Assembly: GCA_903848645.1 (NCBI GenBank)
Contig: CAINGU010000118.1
Span: 1-64,000 of the forward strand
Origin: an uncultured cyanobacterium
GTDB taxonomy: Bacteria; Cyanobacteriota; Cyanobacteriia; Cyanobacteriales; Nostocaceae
Length of the DNA stretch: 64,000 nucleotides
Direction: 5' to 3'
Positions 56,023-64,000 of this stretch are shown piece after piece. A model generated the notes under the pieces. It was not told the origin of the DNA and ran no database searches. It saw nothing but the letters and a program-made list of their open reading frames with translations. The translations under genes were made by a program, and so were the position numbers. Each line of letters begins with the position of its first letter. Position 1 is the stretch's first letter.

Positions 56023-56074
56023 TTTGCTATCTTCTAGCTACCCTAAATTACAGCTAACCACCTCCAACATTAGC

Positions 56075-56120
56075 ATTAATTAGAGATTTTGGATTTTAGA
56101 TTTTAGATTTTGGATTGAAA
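56075..56120. repeat. heptamer tandem repeat GATTTTA/GATTTTG
   Basis: About five 7-bp units between the radical-SAM and STAS genes. Confidence 0.85.
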
Positions 56121-56169
56121 ATTCCCCATCTAAAAATTCCCAGATAGTGATAAATTGGAACTTCAATGA

Positions 56170-56484
56170 TTAAATTTCCGGTTCACATATCTTCAGAACC
56201 CCATCTAGTTGAGTTAATTCCAGAATAATTTTCACGCTGGGAGAAACTGAGCAAATTTGAAAATTGCGTTCTAACTTATTAGCTAGTTTCAGCGCAGATA
56301 CTAAGGACATTAATCCATAACTGTCTATGGATTCTACTAATTCTAAATTTACTAATAACGTTGTATCTGTTTCCTGTGTCAAAGCGGAGATCATATCTCT
56401 TTCAAATTCAGATGCTTTTGTGTCCTTTAAGTGTCCTTGAGGACGAATTACAGTAATTTTGGGAGAAGTTAATGTTGTTAACAT
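56170..56484 (-). CDS. STAS-domain protein (anti-sigma factor antagonist type)
   Basis: 104 residues, a single STAS domain. The phosphorylation-site motif is IDSYGLMSL with S55 after D54. Such proteins are switched by serine kinases and PP2C phosphatases and bind anti-sigma factors or other partners. No kinase gene is adjacent. It is divergent from the small gene at 56955. Confidence 0.88.
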   Translation of the reverse strand: MLTTLTSPKITVIRPQGHLKDTKASEFERDMISALTQETDTTLLVNLELVESIDSYGLMSLVSALKLANKLERNFQICSVSPSVKIILELTQLDGVLKICEPEI

Positions 56485-56954
56485 AGTTACATCCTGATCA
56501 AAGCTTTAAAACGTATAAATTTGCCCTTTGCTTGAACATAAACTTTTTTTTCTCAATTGGCTACAACTTTGATCTCTCTTTGCTAAATCTTTATAGCTTG
56601 ACTACCTTTGTGTAAAGATTGTCATAAGTTCATGGATAAATGTATTTATATATACATTTTTTTTTTGGCAGTTAAAAAACAATCTACATATACATCTTGA
56701 ATGCAGATTAATCATCTGTAGCTATAGCAGTTACCTGTGCTGATGCTATGAATAGAGATAGTTTTGCCAAAATTTATCTGTAGTTGTCATCCCTTGTTTT
56801 TACCCCTGCTGTTGACAAAAAACAGAGTTATTGACTAACCAATCCTATTTATTTAGTAGTGATCTAAATCACAGAGGTAGAGAGCTATAGATCACCTTTT
56901 ATACCAAACATTATCTAAGATAATGACTAGTAACTACAAATTGGTTTATTGCTT
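56485..56954. promoter_or_regulatory. 470-bp divergent regulatory region with a CRP-like site
   Basis: AT-rich, no ORF. It contains the palindrome at 56858-56873 described below, and it must carry the promoters of the STAS gene and the small gene at 56955. Confidence 0.5.
56858..56873. promoter_or_regulatory. CRP/FNR-type operator candidate AGTGATCTAAATCACA
   Basis: A GTGAT-N4-ATCAC palindrome, 14 of 16 bases as in the classic CRP site. It lies 81 bp upstream of the small gene start at 56955. Cyanobacteria have cAMP-binding CRP proteins (SyCRP1/AnCrpA). Confidence 0.5.
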
Positions 56955-57152
56955 ATGAAAACTCAATACGTGATTCGTCACTTGGTAGAAAAAGCCCTAC
57001 ATATCCGTAAATTAACCCCAGAAATAGAAAATGAGATTAACTCAGAACTCACAAAGCTGGGTCATATTTCTGATGTTGACTATGAAGCCTTAGAATTATT
57101 AATGGCAGAGATGGACGCTGGAAGAGTGCAGTTAGTTCCTACTTGGGGATAA
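56955..57152 (+). CDS. small conserved protein, 65 residues
   Basis: ATG at 56955 chosen over the in-frame TTG 6 bp earlier. Reads as two or three soluble helices (IRHLVEKALHIRKLTPEIEN, DYEALELLMAEMDAGRVQLV). No signal or membrane part. I recognise it only as a short protein common in cyanobacteria. A CRP-like site upstream hints at cAMP-linked control. Confidence 0.6.
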   Translation: MKTQYVIRHLVEKALHIRKLTPEIENEINSELTKLGHISDVDYEALELLMAEMDAGRVQLVPTWG

Positions 57153-57314
57153 TTCTTATACCGCAAGGAGGAATTAACAATTGAAAATTAAAAATGAATC
57201 CAGGGTGAGATTGGGAATGAGTAGTTTATTCCTGCCGATGATTACCATATTCACTAACTTTGAGCAATACATAAATAATTGATTTTGTTAATAAACATCA
57301 TCATTTCTCATCAA

Positions 57315-57683
57315 TCAATGCGGCTTACTCACATCATGTTGTTGCTGATATGCTTGCCACAGTTGATGAATAAATAAATTAAATTGTTGTTTAGTCACTG
57401 TATCCGGTTCAAATTTGAGTTCTTTTGGGAAAATTTGCCCTAAAAAACCAATAACTTCTGTATCTAGAGCCGCTCTAAACAAGTCCAGTGGCCATAACAA
57501 ATCAGATACATCTCGTAAATCAATCACAAGTGGTAATTCTAGGGTAGAGTTCACCAATAGTAAAGGCCGCACCCAGCACAATTGACGGGAAACCACTATT
57601 TCAATAACTTCTGCATAAAGATTCTGATTGCTATAATCTAAGGACACAATTTGTCCTGGTTGAAATTTTGGGCTGATATCCAT
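57315..57683 (-). CDS. conserved cyanobacterial protein of unknown function
   Basis: 122 residues. Starts with an SH3-like strand set (FQPGQIVSLDYSNQNLYAEV), followed by PLVIDLRDVSDLLWP and a helical C-terminus (FNLFIHQLWQAYQQQ). Soluble, no signal. I know no function for it; it is kept in cyanobacterial genomes. Divergent from clpS, with 270 bp between. Confidence 0.65.
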   Translation of the reverse strand: MDISPKFQPGQIVSLDYSNQNLYAEVIEIVVSRQLCWVRPLLLVNSTLELPLVIDLRDVSDLLWPLDLFRAALDTEVIGFLGQIFPKELKFEPDTVTKQQFNLFIHQLWQAYQQQHDVSKPH

Positions 57684-57953
57684 AACTATCTAAGGTAGTG
57701 ACTGTGTTGCAGTTTCCTTAATTTTAATAACTCTAGTTGTTAGTGAGGGGATAGAAAGCAAAGAAGAATTTTTCTGTCCTATGATCAATCACTAATTCCC
57801 TTTGTTTGTGTTATAATACTTTAGGAAAAAACTTATAGGCAATGCCAAAAGTATTTCCAGATGAAAATACGGCATGAAAAAGTAAATAACTGTTAAGCAA
57901 ATGCTCAACAGCAACCGTATTCTAGTAAATCAACGATAAAAGAGCAAAGAATC

Positions 57954-58235
57954 GTGTCAGTCGAAACCATTGAGAAGCGTTCTACATCCCGCAAGCTTGC
58001 GCCTCAGTATCGTGTCTTGCTCCATAATGATGATCACAACCCGATGGAGTATGTCGTACAAGTGCTAATGACTACCGTTAATAGCATTACCCAACCGCAG
58101 GCTGTTAGTATCATGATGGAAGCTCACCATAACGGGTTAGCTTTAGTTATTACTTGCGCTCAAGAACACGCAGAATTTTATTGTGAAACCCTCAAGAGTC
58201 ATGGTTTAAGAAGTACCATTGAACCTGATGAATAG
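57954..58235 (+). CDS. clpS: ATP-dependent Clp protease adaptor ClpS
   Basis: 93 residues, GTG start. Core motif HNDDHNPMEYVVQVL (about 24-38) and the AHHNGLALVITCAQEHAEFY end. It hands N-end-rule proteins to ClpA/ClpC. Cyanobacteria often have two ClpS; this fits the usual ClpS1 form by sequence. A CATTGGT repeat follows the stop. Confidence 0.93.
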   Translation: MSVETIEKRSTSRKLAPQYRVLLHNDDHNPMEYVVQVLMTTVNSITQPQAVSIMMEAHHNGLALVITCAQEHAEFYCETLKSHGLRSTIEPDE

Positions 58236-58260
58236 TCATTGGTCATTGGTCATTGGTCAA
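58232..58260. repeat. heptamer tandem repeat CATTGGT
   Basis: About four units directly after the clpS stop. Confidence 0.85.
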
Positions 58261-58297
58261 TAGAGTATAGTTTTGACTGATGATAATTGACTAATTT

Positions 58298-59140
58298 ATG
58301 AAAATTAATCTCACACAACTTACCCAATATCCTGTTTATGTGAGGCTGGTTTGTTTTATACTGGCCTTACTATTATTATGGCTACCCCTAGTTGCACCAA
58401 TTTATTGGCTAGTCGAAGATACTAATTTAGAAAGTATCTTGACTCTGATTATATTATATGTAGAGTTTATTTTTCTGCTCAATATTTGGGGTAAACAAGT
58501 CTACCAGCAACCCAGAATATTCAGCTATTATGGGTTAGAATTTACGCGCCTTAATGGTGTGAATCTTTTACAGGGCTTGGCTATTGGATTAACCAGTGTT
58601 TTAGTTTTATTTGGTTTAGAGGGTTTGCTAGGTTGGTTGGTATGGCAACAACCGCAAGTATTTTTAGGGAAAATAATTTTAGAAGGTTTATTAGTTAGTT
58701 TGGGTGTAGGGTTTGCAGAAGAATTATTATTTCGCGGTTGGTTATTAGATGAGTTGCAACGAGATTATAAATTAAATATCGCTATGAGGATAGATGCAGT
58801 TTTATTTGCTGTAGCCCATTTTATTAAACCTTTAGAGGCAATTATTCACACTTTACCCCAGTTTCCGGCTTTGGTGCTGTTGGGGTTAACGCAGGTATGG
58901 GGAAAACGCTGGAGACGGGGGCGTTTGGGTTTACCTATTGGTTTACATGGTGGCTTGGTTTGGGGTTATTACATGATTAATGTCGGGAAATTAACGCAGT
59001 ATTCGGGACAAGTTCCTGACTGGGTGACTGGTGTGAATAATAATCCTTTGCAGGGAATTATGGGGGTATTATTTATGGCTGGGTTGGCTTGGTGGATAGG
59101 TAGTCAGCAATTAAAAATGAATAAAGATTACAGAAAATAG
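58298..59140 (+). CDS. CPBP-family intramembrane metalloprotease
   Basis: 280 residues with about seven membrane helices. The glutamate pair and arginine of the family are in EELLFRGWLLDE (E141, E142, R146), with H174 in AVAHFIK and a second His in GLHGGLVWG. These form the metal site of Rce1/CPBP proteases. The substrate is unknown. The stop abuts the stop of the convergent DUF4079 gene. Confidence 0.88.
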   Translation: MKINLTQLTQYPVYVRLVCFILALLLLWLPLVAPIYWLVEDTNLESILTLIILYVEFIFLLNIWGKQVYQQPRIFSYYGLEFTRLNGVNLLQGLAIGLTSVLVLFGLEGLLGWLVWQQPQVFLGKIILEGLLVSLGVGFAEELLFRGWLLDELQRDYKLNIAMRIDAVLFAVAHFIKPLEAIIHTLPQFPALVLLGLTQVWGKRWRRGRLGLPIGLHGGLVWGYYMINVGKLTQYSGQVPDWVTGVNNNPLQGIMGVLFMAGLAWWIGSQQLKMNKDYRK

Positions 59141-59602
59141 TTAAGGTAAATACTTTTGTACCACAGTCCAACCACTGAGAGATACCCAAGCAAATCCTAA
59201 TAATAAACAGAGATTACAACCAAGATGTAAAGGTCTAGCCCAAGGTTTTTTGGTACTAATTTGGGTGGCACTAAAAGCGGATACTAAAACTAATATAACT
59301 ACTACTAACCCAGCCCCTAAATGCGGTGAGTGTCCTAATGACCCAAAGTGTCCCAATGTACCCACAATCCCAACGGCTAGGAGTAATAATACTAGGCTCA
59401 CCATAGTTATGCCAATTATATAATGTAGGAATCGCATTTCACTACGATTCCCAGGTAGTACAATCCCTAACGGTGCTTCTGAGGTAGTTCTTACCCGTAA
59501 CATCCAAATACCAGTTATGGCTAACAATACATAAGCTAGTAAAGATAAACCCATTGACCAAGCGGCTATTTTCCATAACCATAAAAAGGACGGTAGGTGC
59601 AT
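59141..59602 (-). CDS. DUF4079-like membrane protein
   Basis: 153 residues with four membrane helices. Histidines in the helices (RFLHYIIG, LGHFGSLGHSPHLG, RPLHLGCN) suggest heme or quinone binding as in cytochrome-b561-like folds, an inference. DUF4079 is common in cyanobacteria and plants, and its role is not known to me. Convergent with the CPBP gene. Confidence 0.75.
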   Translation of the reverse strand: MHLPSFLWLWKIAAWSMGLSLLAYVLLAITGIWMLRVRTTSEAPLGIVLPGNRSEMRFLHYIIGITMVSLVLLLLAVGIVGTLGHFGSLGHSPHLGAGLVVVILVLVSAFSATQISTKKPWARPLHLGCNLCLLLGFAWVSLSGWTVVQKYLP

Positions 59603-59687
59603 AAAATAGTTCAGTTCAGGAAAGTTACCTATTGAGCTTAACAGGACTTGAGCTTTTTTGTTAATGCTCCTAATTCAGATGCTAAAA

Positions 59688-60401
59688 TTACCTGACACTT
59701 CTCACCAAAAAATCTGCTTGTCCACAACTTTTGCGAGAACGTTTTAAAATATCTTCACTACAAATACCTGCTTTTCCATCCCTAGCATAGCAGAAAAATA
59801 CCTCTTGTAAAAATCTCCCAGAATCAGAACAATAAGGGGCTATGCCATTAGCAGTAAACTCACTATTTGCACTGATAAATGTACTTTTCAAACCTTGAAC
59901 TGTAGTCCGAAAAGGTTTAGCAGGACGATTATAAGCCGGGGGAATAGCCACAGAATCTTTTAATTTTTTACTTAATGCTAAATATCCTTGAGGAGTTTTT
60001 CCTGAACAAGTTCCATGTTTTTGCCATTCATGATTATAAAGGTTCGCGCTGGGATACAAACCTGGAAACTTTTGTTTAGTTGCTGGAGTTAATTTCTCTG
60101 TTGAACAACTAGCAGGATAGCCTTTTTGATATTGTGGCCATAAACCATGTAAGACAAAACCCAGTTTTTTGCCAGCATTACACTGATTTGGGTCAGGTTT
60201 CTGATTTGTCGCACAATAGTCAGGAGACCAGGAAAGAGTAAGGACGTAAAAATCAAACTTACCTGGAGTCCCCCGATTTTGAGCAATTGCACTATTAGAT
60301 ATAATTAAGCTAGTTATTAATAAAGAAGATGTAATTAAAACTGTCCTAATCTGCATATTACAAAGAATTAGAAAAATATACCCACACAATTTTCTCACCA
60401 T
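59688..60401 (-). CDS. ribonuclease T2 family, secreted
   Basis: 237 residues with an N-terminal signal sequence; Met17 (MQIRTVLITSS) is an alternative start and gives a more typical signal peptide ending NSAIAQ. Both catalytic segments are present: FVLHGLWPQ (CAS I) and HEWQKHGTC (CAS II). Eight or more cysteines suggest disulfides, as in eukaryotic members. It cuts RNA outside the cytoplasm and may help phosphate scavenging. Divergent from the Psb35-like gene. Confidence 0.93.
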   Translation of the reverse strand: MVRKLCGYIFLILCNMQIRTVLITSSLLITSLIISNSAIAQNRGTPGKFDFYVLTLSWSPDYCATNQKPDPNQCNAGKKLGFVLHGLWPQYQKGYPASCSTEKLTPATKQKFPGLYPSANLYNHEWQKHGTCSGKTPQGYLALSKKLKDSVAIPPAYNRPAKPFRTTVQGLKSTFISANSEFTANGIAPYCSDSGRFLQEVFFCYARDGKAGICSEDILKRSRKSCGQADFLVRSVR

Positions 60402-60558
60402 TTTCTGTATTGGTGCGTTTTGTTACGAAATTATTACAGTGAGGAATACCTCACCTCTTTGAGGGGCATACACACCAGAAAATAATTTGCAACCTCTGTT
60501 AACAATCTGTTATATTTATTTACATGAAGTTACAAAAACTAAAAAACGAGGTTCTCAA

Positions 60559-60786
60559 ATGGCTATTTTAATTTCTCTATTGGTTGTTGGTTGGGTAGCA
60601 GTTTCCGTTATCGGTTCTCTCGCTTACTTCATGGGTGAACAAAGTAAGCCCATTCACGAACGCAATTGGGCTTCTGATAAATTTGCAGCTTTGGCTAAAT
60701 CTATTACTGGCGTAGATATGGACTATACCCAACGCACCCCAGCCTATGCTATTGATGCTTATAACAGCCGCAACTTACCCAGATAG
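60559..60786 (+). CDS. psb35: small thylakoid protein, probably Psb35 (photosystem II assembly)
   Basis: 75 residues from the ATG at 60559 with a GAGG site 8 bp upstream. One membrane helix (about 3-24, ILISLLVVGWVAVSVIGSLA) is followed by a conserved-looking KPIHERNWASDKF and an AYAIDAYNSRNLP end. I recognise this as the Psb35 type, reported to protect the CP47 assembly module and HliP proteins. The exact name should be confirmed by alignment. A strong terminator follows. Confidence 0.62.
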   Translation: MAILISLLVVGWVAVSVIGSLAYFMGEQSKPIHERNWASDKFAALAKSITGVDMDYTQRTPAYAIDAYNSRNLPR

Positions 60787-60822
60787 TAGTTACTGGCAAT
60801 TTGACAAGATGTATATAAAAAT

Positions 60823-60857
60823 AACCCCCAGGATTGTAACTGGGGGTTTTGCTTTCT
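60823..60857 (+). terminator. rho-independent terminator
   Basis: Stem AACCCCCAG/CTGGGGGTT with an 8-base loop, followed by TTGCTTTCTT, 37 bp after the Psb35-like stop and next to the convergent GH57 gene. Confidence 0.85.
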
Positions 60858-60871
60858 TTCCTGTTCCCTAA

Positions 60872-62464
60872 TTAAAATGCTGGACGATAAACGCGATAGT
60901 TAATATTGGGGAAAATATTATCCATTGACTCGACTTTTTCCAACCAACCACTATCAACCTTACCCACTTTCACATCTTCATACAGTTTATTAAACCGCAT
61001 TAAGTGCGATCGCGTTCTTCTCACCGCATAGGGAACCATTGTTCCTGTCCGCATAATAAACGCCCAGTCAGAAGATTGTGCTAATAACAATTCTCTTGCA
61101 GCTTGGTTGAGTGCTTTTAACTGTAACTCGTCTTCAGCTTCGATTTGGGAAATTTCAATCATCCGTTCCGCAGCTTTGTGTAAATGTGGATAAACCCAAG
61201 CATTAGTATCATTCAACCAGTATTCATGAAAACCCTTAAAGCCCCAACTCGACTGAGCAGGACGACATACTTGTTGATTAGGATTAGCCCGTAAATAATC
61301 GGCTAAATGGGTCATTTCATAGGTTTTTTGGTCATACCATGACTTACGGAACAGGTAATCAATGAACCAAGGACCCTCATACCACCAATGACCAAATAAC
61401 TCCGCATCATAGGGAGATACAATAATTGGCGGCCGACCCATAATATCGTGTAAATGCCCGGCTTGCTGTTCACGATTATACATGAAGTTAGCAGCGTGTT
61501 CTGCCGCTTTTTCCCTTGCCCAGTAAGGATCATACAGGGCTTTATCGGAAAGACCTAAACCTCGTCCAGTAATTTTATGATACTTAATACCCGTATTTTT
61601 GCGCTGACCATTGGGCATAATGTAGGGCTTAATATATTCATATTCGGCTTCCCAGCCCAAATCTTTATAAAATTCCCGATATTCGGCTGCACCAGGATAA
61701 CCCACCTCAGAAGACCATACTTGCTGGGAAGATTCATGATCTCGACCAAAAGCCGCTACACCGGGTTCTGTAAAAATCGGCGCATAGCTACCGAAGCGAG
61801 GCCGGGGACGGGCGTATAAAATGCCATGTCCATCAGTGAGGAAATAACGTAAACCAGCATCAGCCAGCATTCGCTCCACACCTTCATAATAGGCACATTC
61901 TGGCAACCAAATGCCTCTAGGAGCTTGGCCAAAAGTTTCCTCGTAATGTTCACAAGCTACCTGAATTTGCGCCCACACAGCTTGGGGGTACATTTTCATT
62001 AGTGGTAAGTAGCCGTGAGTCGCACCACAGGTGATAATTTCCAAGTTATTACTATCTTGGAACTGTTTAAATGCTGTAACTAAATCACCTTGATAACGTT
62101 CCCATAACTCCCGCGCTTCATTAAATTCAGTTGCATAATGTTCTGCTAAATACCGAACATGACCATTATGAATATTGCGCTCGGCTTCTAGTTCTATAAG
62201 CTCTTCTAATTGTGATAAGTGAGCATCATAGCGTTCTTGCAATAAAGGATCACGAAGCATAGAAATCAAAGGCGGAGTCATACTCATGGTGAGTTTGAAA
62301 TCAATACCGTCTCGCTTTAAGCCTTCAAATACTTTTAATAAAGGAATGTAAGTTTCAGTAATCGCTTCATACAGCCATTCTTCTTCTAGCACATAGTCAC
62401 TTCCTGGGTGACGAACGAAGGGCAGATGTGCATGAAGTACAAGCGCGACGTAGCCTATAGCCAT
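60872..62464 (-). CDS. GH57 1,4-alpha-glucan branching enzyme
   Basis: 530 residues. GH57 start motif LHAHLPFVRHPG, the catalytic Glu region GIWLPECAYYEG (about 185-196) and the Asp region VSPYDAELFGHWWYEG (about 349-364), plus a C-terminal DUF1957-like bundle. It makes alpha-1,6 branches in glycogen. It complements glgC in the window and is the form common in cyanobacteria next to the GH13 enzyme. The flexible loop region near the active site looks complete. Confidence 0.9.
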   Translation of the reverse strand: MAIGYVALVLHAHLPFVRHPGSDYVLEEEWLYEAITETYIPLLKVFEGLKRDGIDFKLTMSMTPPLISMLRDPLLQERYDAHLSQLEELIELEAERNIHNGHVRYLAEHYATEFNEARELWERYQGDLVTAFKQFQDSNNLEIITCGATHGYLPLMKMYPQAVWAQIQVACEHYEETFGQAPRGIWLPECAYYEGVERMLADAGLRYFLTDGHGILYARPRPRFGSYAPIFTEPGVAAFGRDHESSQQVWSSEVGYPGAAEYREFYKDLGWEAEYEYIKPYIMPNGQRKNTGIKYHKITGRGLGLSDKALYDPYWAREKAAEHAANFMYNREQQAGHLHDIMGRPPIIVSPYDAELFGHWWYEGPWFIDYLFRKSWYDQKTYEMTHLADYLRANPNQQVCRPAQSSWGFKGFHEYWLNDTNAWVYPHLHKAAERMIEISQIEAEDELQLKALNQAARELLLAQSSDWAFIMRTGTMVPYAVRRTRSHLMRFNKLYEDVKVGKVDSGWLEKVESMDNIFPNINYRVYRPAF

Positions 62465-62594
62465 AATATTTTTTATGTGTGGTACTTGGAGGTTGCAGAC
62501 AAAAAAGTCTGTGTGGGGAAATTAAGAATATTTTAAGACTATATGGATCATTGGTCATGAATCCTCAGTTAATACTTATTGGGAGTCAGCAGGT

Positions 62595-62615
62595 AGGGGC
62601 GCAGGGCCTGCGCCC
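62595..62615. repeat. palindrome GGGGCGCAGGGCCTGCGCCC, copy 2 of 3
   Basis: Lies between the GH57 and rsgA genes; GTA precedes it, as in other copies. Confidence 0.85.
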
Positions 62616-62653
62616 ATTCAGGATTCATAAGGAGGAAAGAATAACTGACGGAT

Positions 62654-63823
62654 TTATTCTTCTTCACTGTCTTTATACAAGTTCTGTAAGTCCTGTAATT
62701 GGGTTTTTCGAGAAATTCGGCGATATTTTTTACTTTCTAGTTTTGGTTCGTACTGACTCTGACCTTTACCTTTAGATATTAATTTCAGACTTGATTCGGG
62801 GTCAGCTTGTTGGTTAAGATGAGTTTGATGAGCGATCGCATCATCCAAAAATTCTAAATAATGCTGATATCGTTCCCAATCGCCGCTGACAGCACAGTTT
62901 GGCTCATCTTTATGGATACAATCACTAAAGCGACAATGAGCCGCAGCTAGGCGTTCTCTGGCTTCTGGGAAATAGTGAATTAGTTCTTCGGGACTACAAT
63001 CTAAATCCGGCTGATTAAAGCCAGGAGTATCTGCTAATAACCCACCTGTAGGCATTTCAAATAATTCTACATGACGGGTGGTATGGCGACCACGGGCTAA
63101 TTTACCGGAAACTTCCCCCACTCGCAGGTTGATATCGGGAATCAAACTATTAATCAAGCTGGATTTTCCCACACCAGAAGGACCAGCAATGACAGTAATT
63201 TTATCCTGCAAATATTCTGCTATTTGGTCAATATTAATGTTGTTTTGAACGCTAATAAATAAAGGTTGATAGCCCCAGGCTAGTAAGCGATCGCTAATTT
63301 GCTGTTTTTCTTCTAGAGAAACTAAATCACATTTATTCAAACATAACAGCACATCAACGCCTGTAGACTCAGCCTTAATTAAAAATCTACTTAATTGAAT
63401 AGGTTCTAAAGGCGGGTCAGCAACCGCAAAAACCAGAAGAATTTGATTGACATTAGCGATCGCGGGGCGATTTAATTGACTATGACGGGGTAAAACCTCA
63501 CCTACAGCCCCTCTTCCCCCAGCCCAATCGGGTTCTTCCACAATCACGCGATCGCCCACCATCACCTGTTGACCAATCTTTTTCAGGCGTGTCCTCCGCG
63601 TACAGAGGAGGATGGGGGCAGGGGGCAGGGAGGAGGGGGCAGGGGCGAAATTTATTTCTGATTTCTGATTTCTGGTTTTTTCTGAACTCCTGACTGGGCG
63701 CAGGCCCTGCGCCCCTACCTCCTGAGTCCTTTCTACCTCATCCATCTGCACGCGATAAAAATTGGCCTGTACAGCTAACACTGTACCCAATAACTGTCCA
63801 TTAGCAACATTTTCCCCTGTCAT
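62654..63823 (-). CDS. rsgA: ribosome small-subunit maturation GTPase RsgA, with a repeat insertion
   Basis: 389 residues. Permuted GTPase order is clear: G4 LNKCD, G1 GPSGVGKSS, G3 DTPGFNQ, then the zinc site CRFSDCIHKDEPNC. The OB-fold N-terminus is split by about 40 residues (about 33-72, VGAQGLRPVRSS...PPAP). These come from the GC palindrome plus GATTTCT and GGGGCAG repeats at about 63610-63720; the insertion keeps the frame. RsgA tests maturing 30S subunits. Its start overlaps the TusA-family stop by 4 bp (ATGA). Confidence 0.93.
   Translation of the reverse strand: MTGENVANGQLLGTVLAVQANFYRVQMDEVERTQEVGAQGLRPVRSSEKTRNQKSEINFAPAPSSLPPAPILLCTRRTRLKKIGQQVMVGDRVIVEEPDWAGGRGAVGEVLPRHSQLNRPAIANVNQILLVFAVADPPLEPIQLSRFLIKAESTGVDVLLCLNKCDLVSLEEKQQISDRLLAWGYQPLFISVQNNINIDQIAEYLQDKITVIAGPSGVGKSSLINSLIPDINLRVGEVSGKLARGRHTTRHVELFEMPTGGLLADTPGFNQPDLDCSPEELIHYFPEARERLAAAHCRFSDCIHKDEPNCAVSGDWERYQHYLEFLDDAIAHQTHLNQQADPESSLKLISKGKGQSQYEPKLESKKYRRISRKTQLQDLQNLYKDSEEE
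63610..63720. repeat. palindrome copy 3 (63697-63717) and heptamer repeats inside rsgA
   Basis: The GGGCGCAGGCCCTGCGCCCC palindrome and nearby GATTTCT and GGGGCAG units make up the insertion. On the coding strand the palindrome reads GAQGLRP. Confidence 0.85.
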
Positions 63824-64000
63824 GCCGCAGTAACCGGACGGCGAATAACCAGGGAAAAATAGTCAGAACAATCTGTAATTTGTTCTACTTGATAACCAGC
63901 CATTGTCAGACTATCAGGAACTTGTTCTATCGGTTCACCTGGATCTAACCAGACTTCCAATAAACTTCCTAGGGGCATTTTTTCCAAATATAGTTTTGTC
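63820..64000 (-). CDS. TusA-family sulfurtransferase, C-terminal part (5' end outside)
   Basis: The last about 59 residues are seen (KMPLGSLLEVWLDPGEPIEQ, then VPDSLTMAGYQVEQI). This matches the C-terminal half of the small TusA/SirA fold, which carries sulfur on a Cys in a CPxP motif; that motif would lie upstream of the window. The stop overlaps the rsgA start as ATGA, so the two are translationally coupled. Confidence 0.75.
   Translation of the reverse strand, partial: TKLYLEKMPLGSLLEVWLDPGEPIEQVPDSLTMAGYQVEQITDCSDYFSLVIRRPVTAA

Overview
The window is chromosomal DNA from a cyanobacterium, most likely a filamentous Nostocales (Anabaena/Dolichospermum/Aphanizomenon type). Evidence: many HIP1 octamers (GCGATCGC), AT-rich sequence, cyanobacteria-specific genes (psbQ, a Psb35-like gene, DUF1997 and DUF4079 genes, an NTRC-type thioredoxin reductase, RNase E with an arginine-rich tail), and heavy invasion by short heptamer tandem repeats, dispersed palindromes and small MITE-like elements. 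No heterocyst gene is present, so the order-level placement is inference. I saw no rRNA, tRNA, CRISPR array or transposase gene.

Layout. 1-9.3 kb: tail of an unidentified repeat-rich gene, an RND efflux pump, a carotenoid oxygenase, wecB, two secreted cell-wall proteins (SH3/PG-binding and M23 peptidase) and a lone sugar ABC permease. 9.3-21 kb: mostly housekeeping genes (ruvC, yvcK, tsaE, pyrC, lepB, an FAD oxidoreductase, psbQ, a ROK kinase, a tiny membrane ORF, a peptide ABC permease, a Uma2-type gene and NTRC). 21-29.5 kb: a glycosylation block with a type IV pilin, a TPR-GT41 transferase, relics of an rfbF gene and of an MNT/HEPN pair, and a 1539-residue protein with three glycosyltransferase modules and one methyltransferase module. 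29.5-38.3 kb: a nested inverted-repeat element, a TPR membrane protein, an smc gene broken by a heptamer repeat, then an accessory two-gene module (ParB/DGQHR-like protein plus a protein with an HEPN-like R-x4-H motif). This module and an aspartyl-protease fragment are bracketed by two copies of the smc 3' end and its following spacer; a PRC-barrel gene comes next. 38.4-42.7 kb: two exported proteins and a TonB-like protein on the minus strand, then a 145-residue conserved protein. 42.9-64 kb: two peroxiredoxins, a DnaJ-type co-chaperone, a P-loop kinase, glgC, pheA, DUF1997, the radical-SAM/rne/rnhB cluster, a STAS protein, clpS, a CPBP protease, DUF4079, RNase T2, a Psb35-like gene, a GH57 branching enzyme, rsgA and a TusA-family gene cut by the window edge.

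How genes work together. glgC and the GH57 enzyme are two steps of glycogen synthesis. rne and rnhB form an RNA-processing pair behind a radical-SAM gene. The pilin and the adjacent GT41 protein may be substrate and modifier (inference). The best candidate for an undescribed system is the two-gene module at 34487-36720. The best candidate for unusual genome behaviour is repeat-driven change inside genes: smc (frameshift), rsgA (in-frame palindrome insertion), and four genes whose start codons lie at the end of short repeats.
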